In this document: positions 1-7,577 of the stretch, piece by piece | Position numbering within the stretch: the first letter of the stretch is position 1 | How the letters are laid out: each line of letters begins with the position of its first letter | DNA from: UBA8522 sp049287565 | GTDB taxonomy: Bacteria > Acidobacteriota > Aminicenantia > Aminicenantales > UBA8522 | Assembly (NCBI GenBank): GCA_049287565.1 | Contig: JBAQGA010000100.1 | Coordinates: forward strand, 1 to 14,305 | Reading direction: 5' to 3' | DNA length: 14,305 nucleotides | Notes under the pieces: generated by a model | The model's input: only the letters and a program-made list of their open reading frames with translations | Database searches by the model: none | What the model was told of the DNA's origin: nothing | Program-made: the position numbers and the translations under genes

Positions 1-1
1 C

Positions 2-643
2 ATGGGGGCAGTGCTGACGGCTTTTTATATGTTCCGGCTGATCTTCCTGACCTTCTTCGGCGAGGAAAGGCTCGAGCCCCACGCCAAGAAACATCTCCAC
101 GAGTCGCCTCCGGTGATGACCGTCCCCCTTGTCGCCCTCGCCCTCTTCTCGGTCGTGGCCGGCTACGCCGGGCTACCGGTCGTCCTCGGAGAAAAGGCCA
201 ACCTGTTCAACCGCTTCCTGGAGCCGGTCATCCATCCCGGCCATGAAGCGCACCTGAGCATCAGCACCGAATGGCTGCTGATTCTCATTTCCGTGGCGGT
301 GGCCCTGTGCGGCATCTATATCGCCTCTGTCTTCTATCTCAAATCGCCGCAGACCCCACACCGGCTCGTCGCCCGCTTCCCAAAAGCCTACAAGCTTCTC
401 TATAACAAATATTATGTGGATGAGATCTATAATGCCGCCTTCGTCAATCCTTTGGTCAACGGATCGCGGCTCGTCTACGACAACTTCGACCTCAAGGTCA
501 TCGACGGCACGATCAACGGTACGGCGGCGACGACCGGGTTCGCGGGCAGGGTTTTAGGTTTCTTGCAGAGCGGTCTGGTCAAGGACTATGCCCTGGGCAT
601 TCTCCTGGGCGTGGTGATTTTCCTGGGGTATCTGTTGTTTTAA
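2..643 (+). CDS. nuoL: NADH-quinone oxidoreductase subunit L, C-terminal part (5' end outside window)
   Basis: This is the C-terminal 213 residues of NuoL, the distal antiporter-like membrane subunit of complex I, which helps couple quinone reduction by NADH to proton translocation. The reading frame is open to the window edge. The Met at position 2 falls in a conserved internal transmembrane segment (AFYMFRLIFLTFFG), so the gene is truncated by the window and this Met is not the start. Typical NuoL C-terminal features are visible: the YNKYYVDEIYNAAF stretch, the segment VIDGTINGTA, and a final hydrophobic helix after LQSGLVKDYA. The stop codon directly abuts the ATG of nuoM, which suggests translational coupling within a nuo operon. 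The identification is secure from the sequence and from the nuoM-nuoN genes that follow. Confidence 0.95.
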   Translation: MGAVLTAFYMFRLIFLTFFGEERLEPHAKKHLHESPPVMTVPLVALALFSVVAGYAGLPVVLGEKANLFNRFLEPVIHPGHEAHLSISTEWLLILISVAVALCGIYIASVFYLKSPQTPHRLVARFPKAYKLLYNKYYVDEIYNAAFVNPLVNGSRLVYDNFDLKVIDGTINGTAATTGFAGRVLGFLQSGLVKDYALGILLGVVIFLGYLLF

Positions 644-2245
644 ATGATGAACTTTCCGATCCTGAGCTTGGTCACGTTCTTCCCTCTCCTGGGGGCCGTC
701 CTGATGATCTTTTTCCCCAAGGAGAAGGCGAACTTCCATCGCTATTTCGCCTTGACCTTCACCCTGGTCACCTTCGTCGTTTCGCTGGCCCTCTATTTCA
801 ACTTTGACGGGTCCATCGCCGACCCGCAGTTCGTCGAGAAAACAGGCTGGCTCGGCTACGGGATCAACTACCATCTCGGGGTGGACGGCATCAGCCTCTG
901 GCTCATCCTGCTGACCACCTTCCTGATGCCCATCGTCATCCTGTCCTCTTGGACCTCCATCCAGAAACGGGTCAAGGAATACCTCATCTTCATGCTCCTT
1001 CTCGAAACCGGGATCATCGGTGTCTTCGTCTCGCTCAACCTTTTCCTCTTCTATGTCTTCTGGGAGGCGATGCTCATCCCGATGTATTTCCTGATCGGCG
1101 TCTGGGGCGGCGCCCGCCGGATCTATGCCACCCTGAAGTTCGTTCTCATGACCATGTTCGGAAGCCTCCTCATGCTCGTGGCCATATTCGTTCTGTACTC
1201 TTTCTACTACAAGGCGACCGGCGTTTATTCTCTCGAGATCTTCGACTTCTACAAGCTTATTCTCAATCCCCAGGTCCAAGGCTGGCTCTTTCTGGGATTC
1301 GCGCTGGCCTTTGCCATCAAAGTGCCGATGTTTCCGTTCCACACCTGGTTGCCTGACGCCCACGTCGAAGCGCCCACGGCCGGGTCGGTTGTCCTGGCGG
1401 CCGTCCTCCTGAAGATGGGGGCCTACGGATTCCTACGCTTTGCTCTGCCGCTCTTTCCCGACGCCCTGGAAAGGTTCCTGCCGCTGCTCTCCATCTTGGC
1501 GCTTATCGGGATCATCTACGGCGGGCTGATGGCCCTGATCCAGAAAGACATCAAGTCGCTCGTCGCCTATTCCAGCGTCAGCCACATGGGTCTTATCATG
1601 CTGGCCGTTTTCTCCCTCAATATAGAAGGAATCGAGGGTGCCATCTACCAGATGCTCAATCACGGGCTGAGCACCGGAGCCCTGTTCTTGATAGTAGGCA
1701 TCCTCTACGAGCGGGCCCACACGCGGCTCATCAAGGACTTCGGCGGCGTCAGCAGCCGGATGCCCGTCTTCGCCGCTTTCTTCCTGGTCAGTATGCTGAG
1801 TTCGGTCGGGCTGCCGGGCCTCAACGGTTTTGTCGGCGAGATTCTTTGTCTTTTCGGCGTATTCCAGACCAGCAAGCTCCTGGCCATACTCGCCGTCTCG
1901 ACGGTTATCCTGGCCGCCGCTTATCTCCTCTGGATGTTCCAGCGGGTCATGCACGGCCCGATCACCAACGACACCGTCCGCTCCTTGAAGGATATGAACA
2001 AGCGGGAAATCGCCTATTTCGTACCCATCGTCATCATGATGTTCTGGATGGGCATCTATCCGCAGACGTTCCTGCGGAAGATGGACAGCTCCGTGGCCAA
2101 GTTACTCGACCGCGTTCACAACCAGGAGAAGGTTTTCCTCCGTGAAAGCACCAAGGCGGCTGCGCTGAGCGAAGGCGAGGCCGTAAAGCAAGAAGAGAAG
2201 TTATTGGCCGAGCGGATCTTGAACGAGACGAGGGAGAAAAAGTAG
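644..2245 (+). CDS. nuoM: NADH-quinone oxidoreductase subunit M
   Basis: This encodes NuoM (533 aa), a 14-helix antiporter-like proton-pumping subunit of respiratory complex I in the inner membrane. Family signatures are present: GVDGISLWL (79-87), FWEAMLIPMY with the key glutamate E141, AIKVPMFPFHTWLPDAH with K226, LLKMGAYGF with K257, and the C-terminal GLNGFVGE with E399. These match the charged residues of the proton path known in the E. coli protein (E144, K234, K265, E407). The start ATG follows the nuoL stop with no gap, and a second ATG is the next codon, so the exact start is uncertain by one residue. The last 45 or so residues form a polar, Lys/Glu-rich tail that extends beyond the usual end of the last helix. 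The gene is followed by nuoN after 2 bp. Confidence 0.97.
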   Translation: MMNFPILSLVTFFPLLGAVLMIFFPKEKANFHRYFALTFTLVTFVVSLALYFNFDGSIADPQFVEKTGWLGYGINYHLGVDGISLWLILLTTFLMPIVILSSWTSIQKRVKEYLIFMLLLETGIIGVFVSLNLFLFYVFWEAMLIPMYFLIGVWGGARRIYATLKFVLMTMFGSLLMLVAIFVLYSFYYKATGVYSLEIFDFYKLILNPQVQGWLFLGFALAFAIKVPMFPFHTWLPDAHVEAPTAGSVVLAAVLLKMGAYGFLRFALPLFPDALERFLPLLSILALIGIIYGGLMALIQKDIKSLVAYSSVSHMGLIMLAVFSLNIEGIEGAIYQMLNHGLSTGALFLIVGILYERAHTRLIKDFGGVSSRMPVFAAFFLVSMLSSVGLPGLNGFVGEILCLFGVFQTSKLLAILAVSTVILAAAYLLWMFQRVMHGPITNDTVRSLKDMNKREIAYFVPIVIMMFWMGIYPQTFLRKMDSSVAKLLDRVHNQEKVFLRESTKAAALSEGEAVKQEEKLLAERILNETREKK

Positions 2246-2247
2246 GG

Positions 2248-3681
2248 ATGAACAGTCTGACCGCCCTCTTCCCCTTGCTGGCCATCGTCGTCGGGGCGCT
2301 TATCATCCTTCTTCTAGAAGTCTTTTTTAAAAAAGAAAAGCGGGATTATCTCGGCTATGTCTCCCTCGTTTTTCTTGGGGCCGCCGGCTTCCTGGCCGTC
2401 TCATCCTGGAATAAAGGGCTCTCCTATTTTGGGGGCGGACTTGCCCTCGATAACCTGGCGATCTTCCTGACGCTCCTCTTCGGGCTGGCCGTTGCTTTTG
2501 TCATCCTTCTGAGCCTGAAGTACATCGGCCAGCAGGACGCTAACCACGGCGAGATCTTCGCCCTGTTGCTCCTGGCGCTTTCCGGCCTGATGATCATGAC
2601 ATCCTCGCCGGACCTGCTGGTCGTATTCCTGGGCTTGGAAGTCCTCTCCGTATCCAGTTATGCGCTGGCCGGGCTGCGGCGGAATGACCAGAAATCCGGA
2701 GAGGCGGCTCTCAAGTATTTTCTCCTGGGAAGTTTCGCCAGCGCCTTCCTCGTCCTCGGCCTGGCTTTTCTCTACGGGGCCGCCCGGTCGACCTCCATCC
2801 CCGAGATCATCGCCTTTTTCGGCCGAGCGGCGGGGCCGTCGGTGCTGGGTCTGCTGGGAGTCGGTCTCGTCGTCATCGGATTCGGGTTCAAGATAGCGGT
2901 CGTCCCCTTCCACATGTGGACGCCGGATGTCTATGAAGGCGCCCCGACACCGGTGACGGCCTTCTTCTCGGTCGGCCCGAAGGCGGCGGGATTTGTCGTT
3001 TTCCTCCGGCTGTTCTTGAACTATTGGGATGCCACAGCCGACGGAAACTCGCTATTTTGGGCCCTCTGGACGGTCAGCGTCCTGACCATGATCGTGGGGA
3101 ACCTCGTCGCCCTCCGGCAGACGAACGTCAAGCGGATCTTGGCTTACTCATCGATCGCCCATGCCGGATATCTCATGGTCGCCATCCTGGCGCGGGATTA
3201 CGCCAGCCTGGTCTTTTACCTCACGGCTTACATGTTCATGAACATCGGCGCCTTCGCCGCCCTGATCGGATTGAGCAAGACGGGACGGGAATACCTCGAG
3301 CTTGAAGATTTTTCCGGGATCGGGTTCCGCTATCCTTGGATCGGAGCGACCCTGAGCATTTTTCTCCTGTCCTTGGCTGGATTTCCTCCGACTGCGGGCT
3401 TCCTGGCCAAATTCTATGTTTTCAGCTCCGCCGTCCGAGCGGGGCTGATCCCCCTGGTCATCATCGGTGTCCTGGCCAGCCTGGTCTCGGTTTTCTATTA
3501 TCTCCGCATCGTCGTCTATATGTACATGAGGGAGCCCGGACGTCAGATCGATATCGAGGTCGAAAACCCTGCCCTCTTCCTCGTCCTCTTCCTTTGCCTG
3601 TATGGTGTGCTCCAACTCGGGATCTTTCCGGGCAATATCCTTCTCGTCATCAAGCAGGCCGTCGCCGCCCTCCCCTTCTGA
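2248..3681 (+). CDS. nuoN: NADH-quinone oxidoreductase subunit N
   Basis: This encodes NuoN (477 aa), the third antiporter-like membrane subunit of complex I and usually the last gene of the nuo operon. It is strongly hydrophobic throughout. Key residues are visible: FLGLEVLSVSSYAL with E131, GFKIAVVPFHMWTPDVYEGAP with K215, SVGPKAAGF with K245, and FPPTAGFLAKFYVF with K388. These correspond to the conserved Glu and Lys residues of the NuoN proton channel. The ATG lies 2 bp after the nuoM stop, and the purine-rich end of nuoM (GAGGGAGAAAAAG) can serve as the ribosome binding site. A possible weak terminator and then the pyrB promoter follow, which suggests that the nuo operon ends here. Confidence 0.97.
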   Translation: MNSLTALFPLLAIVVGALIILLLEVFFKKEKRDYLGYVSLVFLGAAGFLAVSSWNKGLSYFGGGLALDNLAIFLTLLFGLAVAFVILLSLKYIGQQDANHGEIFALLLLALSGLMIMTSSPDLLVVFLGLEVLSVSSYALAGLRRNDQKSGEAALKYFLLGSFASAFLVLGLAFLYGAARSTSIPEIIAFFGRAAGPSVLGLLGVGLVVIGFGFKIAVVPFHMWTPDVYEGAPTPVTAFFSVGPKAAGFVVFLRLFLNYWDATADGNSLFWALWTVSVLTMIVGNLVALRQTNVKRILAYSSIAHAGYLMVAILARDYASLVFYLTAYMFMNIGAFAALIGLSKTGREYLELEDFSGIGFRYPWIGATLSIFLLSLAGFPPTAGFLAKFYVFSSAVRAGLIPLVIIGVLASLVSVFYYLRIVVYMYMREPGRQIDIEVENPALFLVLFLCLYGVLQLGIFPGNILLVIKQAVAALPF

Positions 3682-3696
3682 TATCCGCTTCGAGAA

Positions 3697-3729
3697 GCCT
3701 CCTTGCGCAGAAATCCAGGAGCGGCTTTT
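3697..3729 (+). terminator. possible weak terminator after nuoN
   Basis: GCCTCCT (3697-3703) can pair with AGGA-GC-GGC (3717-3725), leaving a 2-base bulge, and four T residues follow. The stem is imperfect and the T-run is short, so termination may be incomplete. It sits between the nuoN stop and the -35 box of pyrB, the expected place for an operon boundary. Read by eye, with no folding energy calculated. Confidence 0.3.
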
Positions 3730-3731
3730 CA

Positions 3732-3761
3732 TTGACAATTTCCTCCGGCCGGCGATATAGT
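3732..3761 (+). promoter_or_regulatory. sigma70-type promoter of pyrB
   Basis: A consensus -35 TTGACA (3732-3737) and a -10 TATAGT (3756-3761) are separated by 18 bp. The expected transcription start is near 3768. This leaves a leader of about 22 nt with a strong ribosome binding site AAGGAGG (3778-3784), 5 bp before the ATG. Such a short leader leaves no room for a pyrimidine-sensing attenuator. Confidence 0.8.
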
Positions 3762-3789
3762 TTGGGCGTGCTTCCTTAAGGAGGTCGAG

Positions 3790-4770
3790 ATGCCCAGCAA
3801 GCCGAAAAGCCCCTGCCTGCCGTTCGGCGACCTAAAGACGGCGGCCTGGTACGGAAAAGACATATTATCCGTTAAGCAGTTCAGCCGGACCGACCTGGAA
3901 TACACAATCGAAGTCGCTCACGAGATGCGGATCATGGTCGAAAGGATCGGCACGTTCGACCTGCTCAAGGGCAAGATCCTGGCGAACCTGTTCTATGAAC
4001 CCTCAACCCGGACCGCGTCTTCGTTCATGGCGGCCATGGAACGGCTGGGCGGGGCGGTCATCCCCATTAGTGAAGTGAGGTATTCGTCCGTGGCCAAGGG
4101 CGAAAGCCTGCCCGATACGGTCCGGACGCTGGAATGTTATGCTGACGTCATCGTCCTCCGCCATCCCGAGGTCGGAGCCGCCGCTCTGGCGGCAAAGTAC
4201 TGCCGCAAACCCGTCATCAACGCCGGCGACGGGGTCGGCGAACACCCGACTCAGGCTCTCCTCGACACTTTCACTGTTCGGGAGGAACTGGGCCGGCTCG
4301 ACAACCTCAACGTCACCATGCTCGGTGACCTGAAATACGGCCGGACCGTGCATTCGCTGGCCCGCCTACTCACGCTGTTCGACGGGATCACCCTGAACTA
4401 TGTGTCCCCCGAGATCCTGGGTATGCCCAAGGACGTCATGGACGAGGTTGCCGAGAAGGGCATTTCGCAGACGGAACACACGACCTTGAAAAAAGTGCTG
4501 CCCAGGACGGACGTCCTCTATGTTACTCGCGTTCAGAAGGAAAGGTTCGAGGACGCGGCCGAGTACGACAAGGTCAAGTCGGCCTATGTGATCACTCCGG
4601 AGGTCATGAAGACCGCTAAGAAAAAGATGATCGTTATGCACCCCCTGCCCCGCGTCACTGAGATCGCCATGGAGTTCGACGACGACCCGCGGGCCGCCTA
4701 CTTCCGCCAAATGGAATACGGGCTCTACGTCCGGATGGCGCTGCTGGCGATGGTTTTGGGCAAAGCCTAG
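3790..4770 (+). CDS. pyrB: aspartate carbamoyltransferase, catalytic subunit
   Basis: This 326-residue enzyme joins carbamoyl phosphate and L-aspartate to give N-carbamoylaspartate, the committed step of pyrimidine synthesis in the cytosol. The carbamoyl-phosphate loop FYEPSTRTASSF (68-79) is intact, and so is the Ser/Lys loop borrowed from the adjacent subunit (SSVAKGESL, with K103). Further conserved motifs are LRHPE (123-127), EHPTQALLDTF (151-161), GDLKYGRTVHSL (179-190), the aspartate-binding TRVQKERF (246-253), and MHPLPR (283-288). About 20 residues precede the first helix compared with the E. coli chain. The start is fixed by AAGGAGG at 3778-3784. No pyrI regulatory-subunit gene follows; the next gene is convergent. 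The enzyme may therefore lack E. coli-type nucleotide control, unless pyrI lies elsewhere. Confidence 0.97.
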   Translation: MPSKPKSPCLPFGDLKTAAWYGKDILSVKQFSRTDLEYTIEVAHEMRIMVERIGTFDLLKGKILANLFYEPSTRTASSFMAAMERLGGAVIPISEVRYSSVAKGESLPDTVRTLECYADVIVLRHPEVGAAALAAKYCRKPVINAGDGVGEHPTQALLDTFTVREELGRLDNLNVTMLGDLKYGRTVHSLARLLTLFDGITLNYVSPEILGMPKDVMDEVAEKGISQTEHTTLKKVLPRTDVLYVTRVQKERFEDAAEYDKVKSAYVITPEVMKTAKKKMIVMHPLPRVTEIAMEFDDDPRAAYFRQMEYGLYVRMALLAMVLGKA

Positions 4771-4798
4771 CGATCACGACAGGACAGGCCCTGCTGAT

Positions 4799-4824
4799 GG
4801 CGGCTCAGTTCTTAGCCGCCTTTT
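4799..4824 (+). terminator. rho-independent terminator of pyrB, inside the convergent gene's 3' end
   Basis: The stem GGCGGCT (4799-4805) pairs perfectly with AGCCGCC (4814-4820) around an 8-base loop, followed by TTTT. It begins 28 bp after the pyrB stop. The right arm, T-run and most of the loop also encode the last codons (Lys-Ala-Ala-Lys-Asn-stop) of the minus-strand peptidase gene. On the minus strand no T-run follows the stem, so it should act mainly in the plus direction. Confidence 0.75.
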
Positions 4825-7450
4825 CAACGGCCTGGAAAACGCGAAGGAAGTTTCCCCCCAGGATCTTGCGGATATCCCCTTCCTTATAGCCGCGGCGCTG
4901 CAATTCTTCGGTGATGCCCAAAAGCCGGCCGACGTTCTCCAGCCCGGTGGGTGTCGCTGAAATCCCGTCAAAATCCGAGCCAAGACCGACGTAGTCCGTA
5001 TAACCGGTGATTTTGACCGCGTGGTCGATATGGTCGACGACCGTCTTGACGTCTATCGGCGGGAGCGTTCTTTGAAGCTCCTTGGACCTGGCTTCATATT
5101 CGGCCAACACCTTATTTTTCGTTTCTTCATCGGCTCGCATGACGGCCTGAAAGTCTTCCGCCAGGCCGTACTTTTTGGTCACTTCGGCCAAAAGAGCGGC
5201 CTGCTTTTTCTCGATCTCGGCATTGAGAAAACCGGGGTAGAAATTGATGCCGACGACACCGTTGTTCTTGGCTAACGCCTTGAGCATCTCGTCGCTGAGG
5301 TTGCGATGGTGATCGGCCAAGGCCCGGCAGCAGGAGTGCGAAGCGACCACGGGTGCCTCGGTCGTCCGCAGGACATCCCAGAACGTCTCATCGTGGACAT
5401 GAGAGACGTCGATGACCATCCCCAATCTGTTCATTTGCTTGATGACCTGTTCGCCGAATGACGTGAGACCGCAGTGCTCGGCTTTGAGATCGCCCGAGGC
5501 GTCGGCCCAGTCGGTGTGCGTCCAGTGGGTCAGGGTCATCAGGCGCACTCCCGCCCGGTAGAATGTCCGCAGCATGTCCAGGTCGTCCTCGATGGCGTAA
5601 CCGCCTTCGATCCCGATCAGGACTCCGGTTTTTCCGGAATTTCGCAGGCGCATGGCATCTTCGCAGGTCAGGACAATCTCCAGGTCAGCGGGACTCTGGT
5701 CGACCAGGCGATGGATCCCCTCGATCTGCCGGAAGATCTTCTGGCCCGCTTGGGCCTTTTCAAGGTCGGTCGCGGGCGGACTGACAAAGCAGGCGAACAC
5801 CTGGAGGTCCACCGCTCCCCGCTTGAGTTTGGGGATATCGATATTCCCCTGGGGAAGGTCCTGGCGAAGGTCTTCGCCGTTCATGAATCTTCCGATGGTG
5901 TCGCAATGGAGGTCGACAACGGCCGCATCCTTGTGGATGAACTCCGCCCGGAACCGGGGGTCGAGCAGGTCCTCTTTCGATTGCGCCAAGGTGCGAATGA
6001 TATCGATGTGATATTGGGCGGACAGGCGCAGCAGCTCGGGGTCGATGAGCTCGGGACGGTCGCCGGGACGATGGTACTCGGGATGTTCGTCGTCGAGTTC
6101 ACCCGTCAGGACCTCGCCGGTCCGAAGGCTCAGAGCGGTCACGCCCTTCGCCCAGAAGGCGCTGTGGTCCGAGCCGCGGTAGTTCACCCTCGGCTTGAGC
6201 TTATTGGCAATCTCGGGGTCCAGCGCCGGCTTGAGGAGGTCATAGAACCGGCCGTATTCCCACATTCCCCCGATGAGCAGGTCGGAATCGCCCATTCCGA
6301 CCATATCCACGTTCAGGTAGACGACGGTCTTTTCCAAAGGATAGATGGGGTGTTGGGTATAGTGGCGGGAACCGATCAAACCCAGTTCCTCGCCCGCCCA
6401 GGAACAGAAGAGGACGGAACGGGCCGACCGAAAGCCAGAGGCGATGAGGACCCGGGCCGTTTCGAGCAGGGTGCCGGCGGAGACGGCGTTGTCGTCGGCT
6501 CCGTTGTAGATGAATCCGTCCAGACCGACACCCAGATGGTCCAGATGCCCGCCCATGATGATGATCTCGTCCTTGAGCTTCGGGTCCCGGCCCGGAAGGA
6601 GGCCGATGACGTTTTGAGCCTTCCGGTCTTCCTGGACAAAATGGGCTTCCATTTCCACCTCGGCGTCGATCGGGAAGGAGTGGGGTTTCTTGAGCCGAAG
6701 GATCCGGCTCACTGCGTCCTTCCAGCTTTTCCGGGTGCTGTAAGAAAGGTCATCGAGGAAATTCCGGCCCGCCTGCATCACAATCAAATTCGGCGGGCAC
6801 TCGCCCTGCTTTATGAACAGACGCATCCGGCGACGAGCCGCTGAAGAAGTCCGGCCCGGTTCTGAGGGGTCCATCTCGATTAGGCCGACCGCTCCCTTTT
6901 CAGCGGCCAGCTTGGCCTTCTTCTCCAGCGTCCAATCCCTGCCGGCGGCCTCGTCGAAGTCCGGCGGCGTGTCGGGAAGGACGATGAGGATACGTCCCTT
7001 GACGTCGAGCCCTTCATAGTCATTCCAGGCGGGTTTTTCGGACGAGATGCCATAGCCGGCAAAAGCCGCCTCGCCCCGGGCGATGCCGGAGGCGGTCCCG
7101 GAGACCGGCGCAAAATCCCGGCCGCGTCCGGGGAAGTAAACGCGCCGCTCAGGCGAGACGATCTCCAGGCGGGTCGGCGGGCTGAAGTTCGACCAGCTCT
7201 TGAACGGGACCTCCTGGAACCAGGTCCCGTTCTCACCGCCGGGCTGGAGGCCGAGCTCTTTCATTTTTGAGGCCACATACTCTGCTGCCTTAGCGTACCC
7301 CGGAGTCCCAGATTTGCGGCCTTGGAACTCGTCGGAGGCTAAATGGCGCACGTGTTCATAGGCCTTTTGGCCGTCGGCTTTGACCTGGGCGGTGATTCGT
7401 CCGCTAAGGACAAGAATGGAGGCAAAGATCAAGATGGCTGTTTTTTTCAT
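4805..7450 (-). CDS. secreted M28 aminopeptidase fused to M19 membrane dipeptidase
   Basis: This encodes a two-enzyme fusion of 881 aa. Residues 1-22 form a signal peptide (MKKTAILIFASILVLSG), so the protein should act outside the cytoplasm. Residues about 30-490 are a zinc aminopeptidase of family M28 with an inserted PA-like domain (about 120-225). Its metal ligands are H302 (GGHLDH), D319 (GADDNA), E354/E355 (AGEELG), D382 (NVDMVG) and H429 (GSDHSAF). Residues about 505-875 are a renal-dipeptidase-like M19 domain with H515 and D517 (DLHCDT), E615 (GIEGGY), H684 (DVSHVHD), H705 (ASHSCCRAL) and D826 (GSDFDG). Both active sites look complete. The start at 7450 is chosen because it has AGGA 8 bp upstream, begins the signal peptide and lies downstream of the promoter at 7502-7531; an in-frame ATG at 7531 lies at the -35 box. 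Likely role: cutting peptides and then dipeptides to amino acids. Confidence 0.92.
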   Translation of the reverse strand: MKKTAILIFASILVLSGRITAQVKADGQKAYEHVRHLASDEFQGRKSGTPGYAKAAEYVASKMKELGLQPGGENGTWFQEVPFKSWSNFSPPTRLEIVSPERRVYFPGRGRDFAPVSGTASGIARGEAAFAGYGISSEKPAWNDYEGLDVKGRILIVLPDTPPDFDEAAGRDWTLEKKAKLAAEKGAVGLIEMDPSEPGRTSSAARRRMRLFIKQGECPPNLIVMQAGRNFLDDLSYSTRKSWKDAVSRILRLKKPHSFPIDAEVEMEAHFVQEDRKAQNVIGLLPGRDPKLKDEIIIMGGHLDHLGVGLDGFIYNGADDNAVSAGTLLETARVLIASGFRSARSVLFCSWAGEELGLIGSRHYTQHPIYPLEKTVVYLNVDMVGMGDSDLLIGGMWEYGRFYDLLKPALDPEIANKLKPRVNYRGSDHSAFWAKGVTALSLRTGEVLTGELDDEHPEYHRPGDRPELIDPELLRLSAQYHIDIIRTLAQSKEDLLDPRFRAEFIHKDAAVVDLHCDTIGRFMNGEDLRQDLPQGNIDIPKLKRGAVDLQVFACFVSPPATDLEKAQAGQKIFRQIEGIHRLVDQSPADLEIVLTCEDAMRLRNSGKTGVLIGIEGGYAIEDDLDMLRTFYRAGVRLMTLTHWTHTDWADASGDLKAEHCGLTSFGEQVIKQMNRLGMVIDVSHVHDETFWDVLRTTEAPVVASHSCCRALADHHRNLSDEMLKALAKNNGVVGINFYPGFLNAEIEKKQAALLAEVTKKYGLAEDFQAVMRADEETKNKVLAEYEARSKELQRTLPPIDVKTVVDHIDHAVKITGYTDYVGLGSDFDGISATPTGLENVGRLLGITEELQRRGYKEGDIRKILGGNFLRVFQAVEKAAKN

Positions 7451-7501
7451 GATGGTTGTCCTGGGCGATGGCAATATCAGAAGAGAAGTCACGAGTCCAG
7501 A

Positions 7502-7531
7502 AATATATCTGGTCCATTGGCCAGATGTCAA
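7502..7531 (-). promoter_or_regulatory. sigma70-type promoter of the M28-M19 fusion gene
   Basis: Reading the minus strand, TTGACA (7531-7526) and TATATT (7507-7502) are separated by 18 bp. The predicted start of transcription is near 7495, leaving about 45 nt of leader before the ATG at 7450. The upstream peptidase gene ends at 7578, so the fusion gene can be transcribed independently of it. The spacer holds an imperfect palindrome, listed separately. Confidence 0.75.
7507..7526. repeat. imperfect 20-bp palindrome filling the promoter spacer
   Basis: ATCTGG at 7507-7512 is mirrored by CCAGAT at 7521-7526, and 8 of 10 half-site positions are complementary. The element occupies the whole spacer between the -35 and -10 boxes of the M28-M19 promoter, touching both. 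That position is typical of a repressor operator, or of an activator that distorts the spacer. No regulator gene for it was identified in the window. Confidence 0.45.
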
Positions 7532-7577
7532 CCGGATGCGTGGGGCGAAGAAGCTCTCTCCAGATAAAGGCTTTTAT

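Noticed and set aside
554..1363. Minus-strand open frame (269 codons) opposite nuoL and nuoM
   Set aside because: Its extremely Glu/Asp/Gln-rich translation is the expected mirror of hydrophobic membrane-protein codons.
5474..6844. Long plus-strand open frame (456 codons) opposite the fusion peptidase gene
   Set aside because: It is antisense to a gene with complete M28 and M19 motifs, its translation matches no family I know, and it has no ribosome binding site or promoter. GC-rich coding DNA often leaves such open antisense frames.
7451..7531. Longer N-terminus for the fusion peptidase starting at 7531
   Set aside because: The extra 27 residues would be encoded across the promoter and its -10 box, and the signal peptide begins at the ATG at 7450, which has a ribosome binding site.
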